NCBI GenBank assembly: GCA_002695025.1
Contig: NZNV01000020.1
Coordinates: 62,001-126,000 of the forward strand
Origin: Owenweeksia sp.
Lineage (GTDB): Bacteria; Bacteroidota; Bacteroidia; Flavobacteriales; Schleiferiaceae
Reading direction: 5' to 3'
Length of the DNA: 64,000 bases
This document shows, piece by piece, positions 52,688-59,615 of this stretch. Within the stretch, counting starts at the first letter, position 1. Every line of letters begins with the position of its first letter. Made by a program: the position numbers and the translations under genes. The notes under the pieces are model-generated. The model saw only the letters and a list, made by a program, of their open reading frames with translations. It was not told the origin of the DNA and did not search any database.

Positions 52688-54813
52688 GCCTCCTTCATGC
52701 TCAGTTGTATGCGCTTACGGGCTATATCCACTTCCAGTACTTTTACCTGTACTTCCTGGTTGAGACGTACGATCTCGTTGGGATCACTTACAAAGCGATC
52801 CGCCAGTTGGGAGATGTGTACCAGTCCGTCCTGCTTGGCGCCTACATCTACAAAGGCTCCGAACCTGGTGATATTGGTCACCAGTCCCGGCAGTATCATA
52901 CCTTCCTTCAGGTCTTCCACCTTGCGGATGTTGGGGTCAAATGAAAATACTTTGACCTTGCCACGCGGATCGCGGCCTACCTTGGCCAGTTCCTCCACAA
53001 TGTCCTTTAAGGTGGGCAAACCGGTCTGATCCGTCACGTAATTATTTAGGGTGATCTTTTGCAGGCTTTCCCTGGAGCCGATCAACCTTTCCACCGGCAC
53101 CCCCATATCTTTGGCCATCCGCTTTACTACGGTATAGCTCTCCGGGTGTACGGCAGAATTATCCAGCGGGTTATCCCCATCCGGAATACGGAGAAAACCG
53201 GCTGCCTGCTCATAAGCTTTGGGGCCTAAGCCTTTTACATTCAGCAGTTCCTTCCGGTTTTGGAAAGCACCGTTCTCTGCCCGGTGTTCCACTATGGTTT
53301 CCGCCAGTTTGGGCCCTAATCCGGAAATGTAATTCAGCAGGTGCTTACTGGCGGTATTGAGATTAACGCCCACCTGGTTCACCACGCTTTCCACTACGGT
53401 ATCCAGGCTCTTCTTCAACTGGTTCTGGTCCACATCGTGCTGGTATTGGCCTACGCCAATGGACTTCGGATCAATCTTCACCAGCTCGGCCAAGGGGTCC
53501 ATCAACCTGCGGCCAATGGATACTGCTCCGCGTACGGTTACATCGTAGGTGGGGAATTCCTCCCGCGCTACTTTGGATGCGGAGTATACGGAAGCTCCGG
53601 CCTCGTTCACCATGAATACGGTGACGTCTTTTTTGAGGCGCAAACGCTTTTGAATGAAATCCTCGGTTTCCCGGCCGGCCGTACCGTTGCCAATAGCGAT
53701 GGTCTCTACTTTATAGGCTTCCACGAGATTGCTGATCTTGGCGGCTGCCTTGCCGCCTTCGGACTGTGGCGGGTGGGGATAAATATTTTCGTTGTGCAGC
53801 AGGTTGCCCTGTTCATCCAGACACACCACTTTACAGCCGGTACGGAAACCGGGATCAATGGCCAGGATGCGTTTGGGGCCGAGGGGAGGGGTGAGCAGGA
53901 GCTGCCGGAGGTTCTCGGCAAATACGGCAATAGCTTCGGTATCGGCTTTTTCCTTGCTGCTGTTGCGGAATTCTGTTTCTATGGAGGGGGCCAGCAGGCG
54001 TTTGTAGGCATCCTTCACCGCCATTTTCACTTGTTCGGCTGCCTCGTTGCGGCCTTTTACAAAAATGCGTTCCAACTGATCCAGGGCCTTCTCTTCCGGG
54101 GGAGCTATGGAAACGCGGATGATACCTTCCTCTTCGGCACGCCTCAGCGCCAGCATCCGGTGGCTGGGAATACGTTTTAAGGCTTCGGAAAATTTAAAAT
54201 AGTCGCTGTACTTGGCGCCTTCCTCTTCTTTTCCTTTTACGAGTTTGGAGGTGATGGTGGCTTCCCGCTCAAAAAGCCTGCGGACGGTATTCCGGGCGTA
54301 GGCGCGCTCGTTGATCCATTCGGCCATAATATCGCGGGCTCCGGCCAGGGCTTCTTCAGCATCTGCAACTTCTGCAGAGGTAAAGCGTTCGGCAAAGCTG
54401 TATACATCGGTAAGGTCCTGCTTCATCAGGGTGCCGGCCAGGGGCTCGAGACCTTTTTCGCGGGCCACACTGGCGCGGGTCTTACGCTTGGGCTTATAGG
54501 GCAGGTATATATCTTCCAGCTCGGTAGCGGACCAGGTGTTGCTGATCTTTTCTTCCAGTTCAGCGGTCAGCTGCCCCTGTTCGCGGATACTCTCCAAAAT
54601 GGATTGCCTGCGCTTCAGCAGCTCCTGTAAGCGTTGGTAAGCTTCCTTTACATTTCCCACTTGTACTTCATCCAGGCTGCCGGTCATTTCCTTGCGATAG
54701 CGGGAAATAAAAGGCACGGTGGCACCTTCATCCAGCAGGGTTAAGGTGTTTTGTACGGAGCGGGAGGGGAGGTTGAGTTGTTTAGAGAGTATGGGTATGA
54801 GTTGTGCGGACAT
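52684..54813 (-). CDS. tex: Tex-family RNA-binding protein
   Basis: A 709-residue protein matching Tex, a widespread transcription-associated factor. N-terminal helical part (VPFISRYRKEMTGSLDEVQV, IYLPYKPKRKTRASVAREKG), YqgF/RuvX-like nuclease fold (ILAIDPGFRTGCKVVCLDEQG), helix-hairpin-helix pair (GLGPKLAETIVEHRAENGAF; VKGLGPKAYEQAAGFLRI) and a C-terminal S1 domain (GLVTNITRFGAFVDVGAKQDGLVHISQL). ATG 54813 is preferred over an upstream TTG-type start at 54834. Single gene, no unusual features. Confidence 0.96.
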   Translation of the reverse strand: MSAQLIPILSKQLNLPSRSVQNTLTLLDEGATVPFISRYRKEMTGSLDEVQVGNVKEAYQRLQELLKRRQSILESIREQGQLTAELEEKISNTWSATELEDIYLPYKPKRKTRASVAREKGLEPLAGTLMKQDLTDVYSFAERFTSAEVADAEEALAGARDIMAEWINERAYARNTVRRLFEREATITSKLVKGKEEEGAKYSDYFKFSEALKRIPSHRMLALRRAEEEGIIRVSIAPPEEKALDQLERIFVKGRNEAAEQVKMAVKDAYKRLLAPSIETEFRNSSKEKADTEAIAVFAENLRQLLLTPPLGPKRILAIDPGFRTGCKVVCLDEQGNLLHNENIYPHPPQSEGGKAAAKISNLVEAYKVETIAIGNGTAGRETEDFIQKRLRLKKDVTVFMVNEAGASVYSASKVAREEFPTYDVTVRGAVSIGRRLMDPLAELVKIDPKSIGVGQYQHDVDQNQLKKSLDTVVESVVNQVGVNLNTASKHLLNYISGLGPKLAETIVEHRAENGAFQNRKELLNVKGLGPKAYEQAAGFLRIPDGDNPLDNSAVHPESYTVVKRMAKDMGVPVERLIGSRESLQKITLNNYVTDQTGLPTLKDIVEELAKVGRDPRGKVKVFSFDPNIRKVEDLKEGMILPGLVTNITRFGAFVDVGAKQDGLVHISQLADRFVSDPNEIVRLNQEVQVKVLEVDIARKRIQLSMKEA

Positions 54814-54846
54814 GGTTTTGTTTCTGGGCCGCAAAGGTAGGGTAGT

Positions 54847-55170
54847 GTTTTAAGGTTTTAAAGTTGAAGGTTTAAGGTTGAAAGTTGGTGGTTCTAAGGT
54901 CTTCGATACATCACGCCTGTGGCGTGACACTCAGACTGACAGTTGGTTTTATTGAGGGGGGTATTTGGTTGAAGGTTTTTGGTTTGAGTTACTTTATGCG
55001 GGGCAATGTTGTAAAAGTTGCAAGGTTTTAAAGTTGTAAGGGGGGGAGGGTTGAAAGTTTAAGGTTGAGGGTTTTGAGTTATTTCATTTGGGAGGTGAGT
55101 TAGGGATGGGTTGTAAAGTTGTAAGGTTTTAAGGGGAGGGTTAAAAGTTCAAGGTTCTAAGTTGAAGGTG
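54847..55170 (+). repeat. Extended keto-rich repeat tract
   Basis: A 320-bp interval with many near-copies of AAGGTTTTAAAGTTGTAAGG and similar words, almost without C on this strand, interrupted by one CTCAGACTGAC element. The longest such tract in the window, directly upstream of tex. Confidence 0.65.
54911..54946. repeat. TCACGCC-TGT-GGCGTGA hairpin with CAGACTGAC tail, copy 1
   Basis: A perfect 7-bp inverted repeat (TCACGCC/GGCGTGA) followed by CACTCAGACTGACAGTTGG. The part from GGCGTGA onward recurs at 55190-55215 with four changes. Confidence 0.55.
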
Positions 55171-55427
55171 TTTCATGCCTAATGCAGTTGGCGTGATATT
55201 CAGACTGACGGATGGGTTTCTATAGTGTTATGTACGCTTTATCCATGCTTTATCTACGGAGTATCTACGCCTTTGATACGTATCAAGCTCGTGGCAACCT
55301 CCTGTTAAACCCGTGTTAAAGGCTCGTCAATTGAAAACTATGGGGAACGATGGGCATAGGTTTATAACGGCCCGGTTCTTATGCTGGTATGCGGATGCGA
55401 GGGTAAAGGGTGCCAGGTTTTGGGGCT
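55171..55427. other. Non-coding interval with CAGACTGAC element copy 2 and an FNR-like palindrome
   Basis: No convincing reading frame. At 55190-55215 the second copy GGCGTGATATTCAGACTGAC occurs, without the left hairpin arm. At 55273-55286 there is TTGATACGTATCAA, identical in form to an FNR box (TTGAT-N4-ATCAA), but no start codon is near it. The remainder is unremarkable. Confidence 0.4.
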
Positions 55428-55943
55428 TTAGTTTTTTATTTCAAATTCAGTCTCAAATTGCGCCATAAGCTCCCTGTCATTCAGGAAATTCTTCACTGTC
55501 CCAAATATTTTATAATTCCCTTGCTGGAGTGAATCAAAGTAGATTCTACCACAAGAATAGCGCGGACGGAAATGATAGTTTAGGCATACCTTTGCTTCAT
55601 CTCTGTAACAAGAATCTATTACCACATAGTTGTCCTCTAACCGAGAAAACATCGGAGACTCTAATGAAAAAGAAGCCATCTCTGAGCTTATAATTGAATC
55701 TCTTGTCCAGGCTTGAGCTCCAAACCAACAGGTAATGTTGCTGGCGTGAAACGAATTCATAAGCCATAAAACATCTGATTTTAAAGTAACTAATTGAAGC
55801 TTTATAAGAGTTTTTTGATAGGTGCTTTCAGGATTGTCAACAAGATAATTTTTAAAATCGATCCCATGATCAAATTTGGATAGTAAATTTTGAATGCTAT
55901 CTAAAGTACTGTTGTAAAGTCCTTCAATCTCGTTCGCTCCCAT
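55428..55943 (-). CDS. Small hypothetical protein, weakly GldM-N-like
   Basis: A 171-residue protein without a clear signal peptide. It begins with a helical region (LDSIQNLLSKFDHGID; TLIKLQLVTLKSDVLWLMNS) and continues with strands (MFSRLEDNYVVID, DEAKVCLNYHF, GNYKIFGTVKNF, QFETEFEIKN). The order helix-KLQ..+.DVL, then NYVV......EA.V.L, then G.V....... FE.EF.V resembles the first periplasmic domains of the gliding/T9SS protein GldM. This is weak by-eye similarity. It is AT-rich and lies seven bases after a small lipoprotein gene, in the same accessory run. Confidence 0.5.
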   Translation of the reverse strand: MGANEIEGLYNSTLDSIQNLLSKFDHGIDFKNYLVDNPESTYQKTLIKLQLVTLKSDVLWLMNSFHASNITCWFGAQAWTRDSIISSEMASFSLESPMFSRLEDNYVVIDSCYRDEAKVCLNYHFRPRYSCGRIYFDSLQQGNYKIFGTVKNFLNDRELMAQFETEFEIKN

Positions 55944-55950
55944 GTTCGAA

Positions 55951-56205
55951 TTAGATATTTTTATTTACACATTTATCCATCAGGTTAATAACTTTAAACG
56001 CAGTATTCCATTGAATTTTTAATCGATCTGGACTCTCCACGTAATTGGCGGATAACATTGAATACTGGTACCCGGCTGTTTTCTCCTGTCGTAATATTGC
56101 TTGGTTACTCAATTCCAATATAGAGTCAATGGCATTTTTTCGTTGAGAATCGCATGATAAAATCAACAAGATAATTACCATCAAAGCACTTAATAGTCTC
56201 GTCAT
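55951..56205 (-). CDS. Small lipoprotein
   Basis: An 84-residue lipoprotein: signal MTRLLSALMVIILLILSC with cysteine at residue 18, and a helical mature part (KNAIDSILELSNQAILRQEK) without recognised domain. ATG 56205 is chosen because the lipobox follows directly; the longer frame to 56280 has an extra non-conserved stretch. It begins 19 bp after a G-TTAGCAT boundary that resembles an integron cassette start and precedes the GldM-N-like gene by seven bases, so the two form one unit. Confidence 0.6.
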   Translation of the reverse strand: MTRLLSALMVIILLILSCDSQRKNAIDSILELSNQAILRQEKTAGYQYSMLSANYVESPDRLKIQWNTAFKVINLMDKCVNKNI

Positions 56206-56368
56206 GTCTTCAATTAATGCTAACGGTATGGCTACGAAATATAGGGCAATTAGAAGCAGCCTGCCTGTTCGCAGAGACAAAGCTTGCTAAAAACACGAAA
56301 TTTGAAGAAACAACTGACCGCCCTATGTTTTATACCCATTATTGCCGCATCGTGCTTTTTTAGTTTTT
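56206..56368 (-). other. attC-like inter-gene segment, copy 2
   Basis: Read on the minus strand, it starts after the lipoprotein gene (56369) with GCACGAT, contains inverted arms ATAGGGC...GCCCTAT and GGGTAT...ATACC, and ends CCGTTAGCAT just before the next start codon. The layout (R''-like box, imperfect hairpin, GTT box) is like an integron attC site, but the first box departs from RYYYAAC, so this is tentative. Confidence 0.4.
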
Positions 56369-56773
56369 TCATTCGGTCAAAAAGTCAAGCTCTCCTTGGT
56401 CAATTCCTTTGATGTACTGTTCCGGATTACCTTTTTTGTCTGTAAATGCTATAACAACTCCATTTGCACTTTTTGTGTAGATTAGTCTGAAGTCGCCCTG
56501 CGAAACGTAAATGTCACCAATGTGGGAAGCTGGACTTGACTGCCAACCGTTCAAATTGTTTTTTACAAAGTTGACAAGCTTAATCCACTTTTCAGAATTC
56601 ACCTTAATCTCTTCGGTTTCATTAGAACTAAGTCCTGTTTCAAGATCGACTGTCCTAATTGTGAAAGAGAACGGAGATTTTTGGTCAATAACATCATTTA
56701 ATTCCAAGTCGGTTTGGCAACTTGTCATTGCTAAACTTAAAATCAAAGTTATTATCGGAATTATCTGTTTCAT
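56369..56773 (-). CDS. Lipoprotein of unknown function
   Basis: A 134-residue lipoprotein (signal MKQIIPIITLILSLAMTSC, cysteine about residue 19). The mature part, FTIRTVDLETGLSSNETEEI, GDIYVSQGDFRLIYTKSANG and VIAFTDKKGNPEQYIKGI, is beta-rich and not recognised. ATG 56773 has an A-rich upstream region; an alternative ATG at 56788 begins immediately after the GTTGTGCGTC cassette-like border. AT-rich compared with the core genes. Confidence 0.65.
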   Translation of the reverse strand: MKQIIPIITLILSLAMTSCQTDLELNDVIDQKSPFSFTIRTVDLETGLSSNETEEIKVNSEKWIKLVNFVKNNLNGWQSSPASHIGDIYVSQGDFRLIYTKSANGVVIAFTDKKGNPEQYIKGIDQGELDFLTE

Positions 56774-56788
56774 TGTCTTTTTTCGCAT

Positions 56789-56922
56789 GACGCACAACGG
56801 TTTTAATAAACGCAGAGCGGCTTCGTCCGTGTTGTTGTAAAGAAACGAAAGGTTTCTCTGTCCACCGTAAAGCTATTGCCGGAGCGGGGTTAAAGCCGAC
56901 TTGAGTTTATTTTTTGTTGGGC
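56789..56922 (-). other. attC-like inter-gene segment, copy 1
   Basis: Read on the minus strand from the stop of the MORN-like gene: TGAGCCCAAC (containing RYYYAAC-type GCCCAAC), then arms AGTCGGCTT ... GACGAAGCCG that can pair as CGGCTT/AAGCCG, a 45-base loop region, and GTTGTGCGTC just before the next start codon. The first box matches the start border of the same gene (GTTGGGCTCA at 57489-57498), the property expected of an integron cassette. The last box (GTTGTGC) deviates from GTTRRRY at one base. Confidence 0.45.
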
Positions 56923-56925
56923 TCA
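56916..56925. repeat. Cassette-border inverted repeat, left
   Basis: GTTGGGCTCA, perfect inverted complement of TGAGCCCAAC at 57489-57498. The pair flanks the MORN-like gene; the stop codon TGA is part of this box on the minus strand. Confidence 0.65.
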
Positions 56926-57483
56926 GTTATTTTTTTCTTTTCCATCAGGCCATAGATAGTACCACTTTCCCTTTTTTCTCCCTTTCTTGTATTTACCTAT
57001 TTCTTTGAGGTTTCCGTTTTCATAATAAGTGACCCAAAGCCCATGAGGAATAGACTCATGATAAAAGCGGCTGATGGATGTCCAAGACATTGTCGATTTG
57101 ATCTGTCCATTTTGATAATAACTTCTTGTCTTAGTCCAATGAGTTGGAATCAACCAAGCGACCGGAGATTCTGAGTCAATTGAGTCAGGTAGGAATGTCC
57201 TTAGATTGAATTCAGTTATGGATTTTAAATAAAATAGCGAGTCCATGGATTCAAGCATTACCGTATCACCTGATAATCTCCACTGTCCAGAGTCAATCGG
57301 ACTAATAATGCGATATCGAATAGAGGATAAAATGAAAGTCTTGTTAGGTCGAAGGTCTAAGCATCCACCAATTCTTTCTGTTGCTCCTGTTTGATATGTG
57401 TAATATCCTAAAATGGTGTCTTGAGATAAAACAGGTCGTACCAGTAGAATTAGGTTAATGAGTATGAATATTGTCGATTTCAT
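56923..57483 (-). CDS. Exported MORN-repeat-like protein
   Basis: A 186-residue exported protein. Signal peptide MKSTIFILINLILLVRPVLS; a beta-rich middle (GYYTYQTGATERIGGCLDLR, FILSSIRYRIISPIDSGQWR); then MORN-like repeats at the C-terminus: TKTRSYYQNGQIKSTMSW, PHGLWVTYYENGNLKEIGKY and KGKWYYLWPDGK. Such repeats occur in YwqK-type proteins and many Bacteroidota surface proteins of unknown role. The coding region is bracketed by a 10-bp inverted repeat, consistent with a mobile cassette. Confidence 0.8.
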   Translation of the reverse strand: MKSTIFILINLILLVRPVLSQDTILGYYTYQTGATERIGGCLDLRPNKTFILSSIRYRIISPIDSGQWRLSGDTVMLESMDSLFYLKSITEFNLRTFLPDSIDSESPVAWLIPTHWTKTRSYYQNGQIKSTMSWTSISRFYHESIPHGLWVTYYENGNLKEIGKYKKGRKKGKWYYLWPDGKEKNN

Positions 57484-57488
57484 TTAAT

Positions 57489-57498
57489 TGAGCCCAAC
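57489..57498. repeat. Cassette-border inverted repeat, right
   Basis: TGAGCCCAAC (minus strand GTTGGGCTCA, a perfect GTTRRRY box), five bases upstream of the MORN-like gene's ATG. With one mismatch the repeat extends to 13 bp (GTTGGGCTCArTT). Confidence 0.65.
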
Positions 57499-57716
57499 GA
57501 TTGTATATAGTGCAATGAACTATATATTCCTATATTGAGATGCCATTCAAGTTGTTGTTTTTCAAATTTTAACAACGCTAAATTGAGTCTAAAGGATCTT
57601 TACTATCCTCAGAAGTGTGTGGGTTGTGCCGTATGGTTGAGCAAGGACTAAAATAATGATAAATAAAACTCATCCAGGAAAGAGGAGCTTTTTAATCGTA
57701 CAAAACGCACTACAAG

Positions 57717-58295
57717 CTAGCGCTGGGATCCTTCCGGGTTTTCGGTTTGCTCTTCCTCACTTTCCAGCAGGTAGTCCATATCCTTACCACCGCCCAGTAA
57801 ATTGGCCAGGTCTACAATGGTCTGGTACAGCAGTACAATTACAAAGATCATCATACCGCCCACCAATGAGGAAGCCCCCAAAGTAACGTAATAGGCTATC
57901 TTGTAATACTTACTACTTAAGTCGTCACTATTGGAAATGGGGAAGTTAAGCAGTAAGAAAAGCAACATGCCGGCTATAAAGGTTGCGGTGGTGAAAAAAG
58001 CCACCTGCTTGATGCGCTTGTAAAAATTGGCATCAAATTTCTTTTTGTGGTTGTTGACAAAACCAATCACCGTAAACAACAAGGCCAGTATGGTGGCGGA
58101 GCCCAGGATTACGGTATTGCAAAAGGTATTGATGCGGGTGAGGCTATCCTGTAGCATGTTTTTGGCTTCAAAACCCGACACCATACCTACAATATAGGTA
58201 GTAGCCAGGCCTATCAAAGCGGCAGAGGCGCCCCATAAAAATGGAAGCCGGCTGCGTTTAAATACGTTGGACAGGTTTATTCCGAAGATCTTCAT
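57717..58295 (-). CDS. Four-helix membrane protein of unknown function
   Basis: A 192-residue membrane protein with four hydrophobic helices (about 18-40, 55-80, 95-115, 130-160): FLWGASAALIGLATTYIVGM, VILGSATILALLFTVIGFV, VAFFTTATFIAGMLLFLLL and YYVTLGASSLVGGMMIFVIV. It ends with an acidic cytoplasmic tail (ESEEEQTENPEGSQR). GC content and codon use return to the core-genome level here, which marks the end of the AT-rich accessory run. No family recognised. Confidence 0.7.
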   Translation of the reverse strand: MKIFGINLSNVFKRSRLPFLWGASAALIGLATTYIVGMVSGFEAKNMLQDSLTRINTFCNTVILGSATILALLFTVIGFVNNHKKKFDANFYKRIKQVAFFTTATFIAGMLLFLLLNFPISNSDDLSSKYYKIAYYVTLGASSLVGGMMIFVIVLLYQTIVDLANLLGGGKDMDYLLESEEEQTENPEGSQR

Positions 58296-58331
58296 ACCTA
58301 GTAGGAACGGATAAGATGCTGTGTGGTTTAA

Positions 58332-58370
58332 AATGGTTCAAGGATGAAGGTTGAAAGTTCAAGGCTGAGA
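58332..58370 (+). repeat. Keto-rich repeat, small copy
   Basis: A short run (GGTTCAAGGATGAAGGTTGA) between two minus-strand genes, same orientation as the others. Confidence 0.4.
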
Positions 58371-58373
58371 ATG

Positions 58374-59009
58374 TCAGTGGATCTCAAAATCAAGGGTTCC
58401 CAGGTTTACATATTCCTGGTAGTAATTCATCCCTATAATGTCGTAATAAAGAATACGATCACCGGGCTTTAAATTCTTGATCAAGCTTTTACTTTCATCG
58501 GTCAGGCTTGCGCCCGGGTTGAATTCATGACCTATCCATTCATTATTCCGGGTGGCCAGTATCTTAAATTCCCGGATGGGTAATGTTATCCCGCAACCTA
58601 CAAGGTAATATTGCGTGTTTTCCAGTTCGAGAGAGCCTCTTAAGATCAAATCACGCCTCATTTTACCTGAGGTTTTATGGTAAAGGTGCGGTTCCGGATC
58701 TTTAATCCTGGATACGCTGTACTTCCGGCTGTCTAAAAACAAGGAGTCGCCATTGTGGATAAGATAGAAGGTCAGGACGAGCAGCCCTTCTTTTTCGGGA
58801 ATGACCTCCAGCCTGCAACTGTCTTTTTCAAAAGTTCCGTTGGAACAATGCACGGTTATTTCCGGACATGCTACTCCTGAAGTTCCCATCTTTAAGGAAT
58901 TCCGTACCCCTGCATAGAGCGTTCTTTGGTCCAGGTTTTCCAGAGTGATGTTCTGGCCTTGTGCATACAGGGCGGTAAGGAGACAAAAACAATGTACCAG
59001 GAACTTCAT
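58374..59009 (-). CDS. Exported protein resembling the GldM C-terminal domains
   Basis: A 211-residue exported protein. Signal peptide MKFLVHCFCLLTALYAQGQ. The mature part follows the pattern of the last two periplasmic domains of GldM: NLDQRTLYAGVRNSLKMGTS (GldM: v.n.lyrGv.NpI.v), VIPEKEGLLVLTFYLIHNG, SVSRIKDPEPHLYHKTSGKM (GldM: .k.iPdP......g), FKILATRN, and NLKPGDRILYYDIIGMN...LGTLDFEI. It lacks the GldM N-terminal membrane helix and coil. GldM forms the T9SS motor rod; this may be a GldM-derived surface or periplasmic partner. By-eye assignment. Confidence 0.6.
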   Translation of the reverse strand: MKFLVHCFCLLTALYAQGQNITLENLDQRTLYAGVRNSLKMGTSGVACPEITVHCSNGTFEKDSCRLEVIPEKEGLLVLTFYLIHNGDSLFLDSRKYSVSRIKDPEPHLYHKTSGKMRRDLILRGSLELENTQYYLVGCGITLPIREFKILATRNNEWIGHEFNPGASLTDESKSLIKNLKPGDRILYYDIIGMNYYQEYVNLGTLDFEIH

Positions 59010-59090
59010 GGTTAACTTTTGGGCTAAATAAAATAAAGGCTGTGGCTAGAGTCAGGATCTTCGGTTTGGGACAAGGAAATAGATTTGGCT

Positions 59091-59471
59091 CTATTCCTTC
59101 CTGGTTGAAAGGCTTATATCAACCGCTCCTCCAAGGGCACAGGAAAACATATAAGCCACATAATTCCCGTCTTCCAAGTCAGTAATGTCAAATGTAGGAG
59201 GACAGCCGTTTACCTTTATGTTCAATTGCCTTATTGGTACTTCTTCATTTTGCCGGGTTAGCGTTACAGCAGTGGAGGTACCTCCGCAGGGCATGATTAA
59301 CATAATCCTTTTATTGGGGCTGCGGACAATTTGCACGGTATCACATTTACCTTGCCCTGTTTCACAGTTTTCCCAAAGCTGCCGGTCAATCGTGAACTTC
59401 TCTATGTTGGTCTGTCCTTTTAAAGTGTATGTTGCTGATAGGGCTATTATAAATCCGAAGAATACTTTCAT
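59091..59471 (-). CDS. Small exported protein, disulfide-type
   Basis: A 126-residue exported protein (signal MKVFFGFIIALSATYTLKGQ). The mature part has cysteines in WENCETGQGKCD, IMPCGG, VNGCPP and MFSCALGG and ends in beta strands (NYVAYMFSCALGGAVDISL). The N-terminal section of the longer frame (to 59507) is not a signal peptide, so ATG 59471 is used. It follows the same orientation as the surrounding exported-protein genes. Function unknown. Confidence 0.7.
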   Translation of the reverse strand: MKVFFGFIIALSATYTLKGQTNIEKFTIDRQLWENCETGQGKCDTVQIVRSPNKRIMLIMPCGGTSTAVTLTRQNEEVPIRQLNIKVNGCPPTFDITDLEDGNYVAYMFSCALGGAVDISLSTRKE

Positions 59472-59615
59472 TGCACATGATCTTAATGTTAAACCTAAGT
59501 ACCTCATTGTTTTTTAACGAAACTGTTGATGAACTAATTTTACGGAGAATGCTTTTGCCTTCCGAGAAACAATCCCCGCTCCCCAAAGGTTAACCCCCTG
59601 TAATCCATCCTTGCA

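Noticed and set aside
53341-54180. Long plus-strand frame of 279 codons opposite tex
   Set aside because: Antisense shadow of a strongly conserved gene; composition has no protein-family features.
55428-57500. Complete integron
   Set aside because: No integrase gene or attI is visible, and some boxes deviate from consensus; only cassette-like borders can be claimed.
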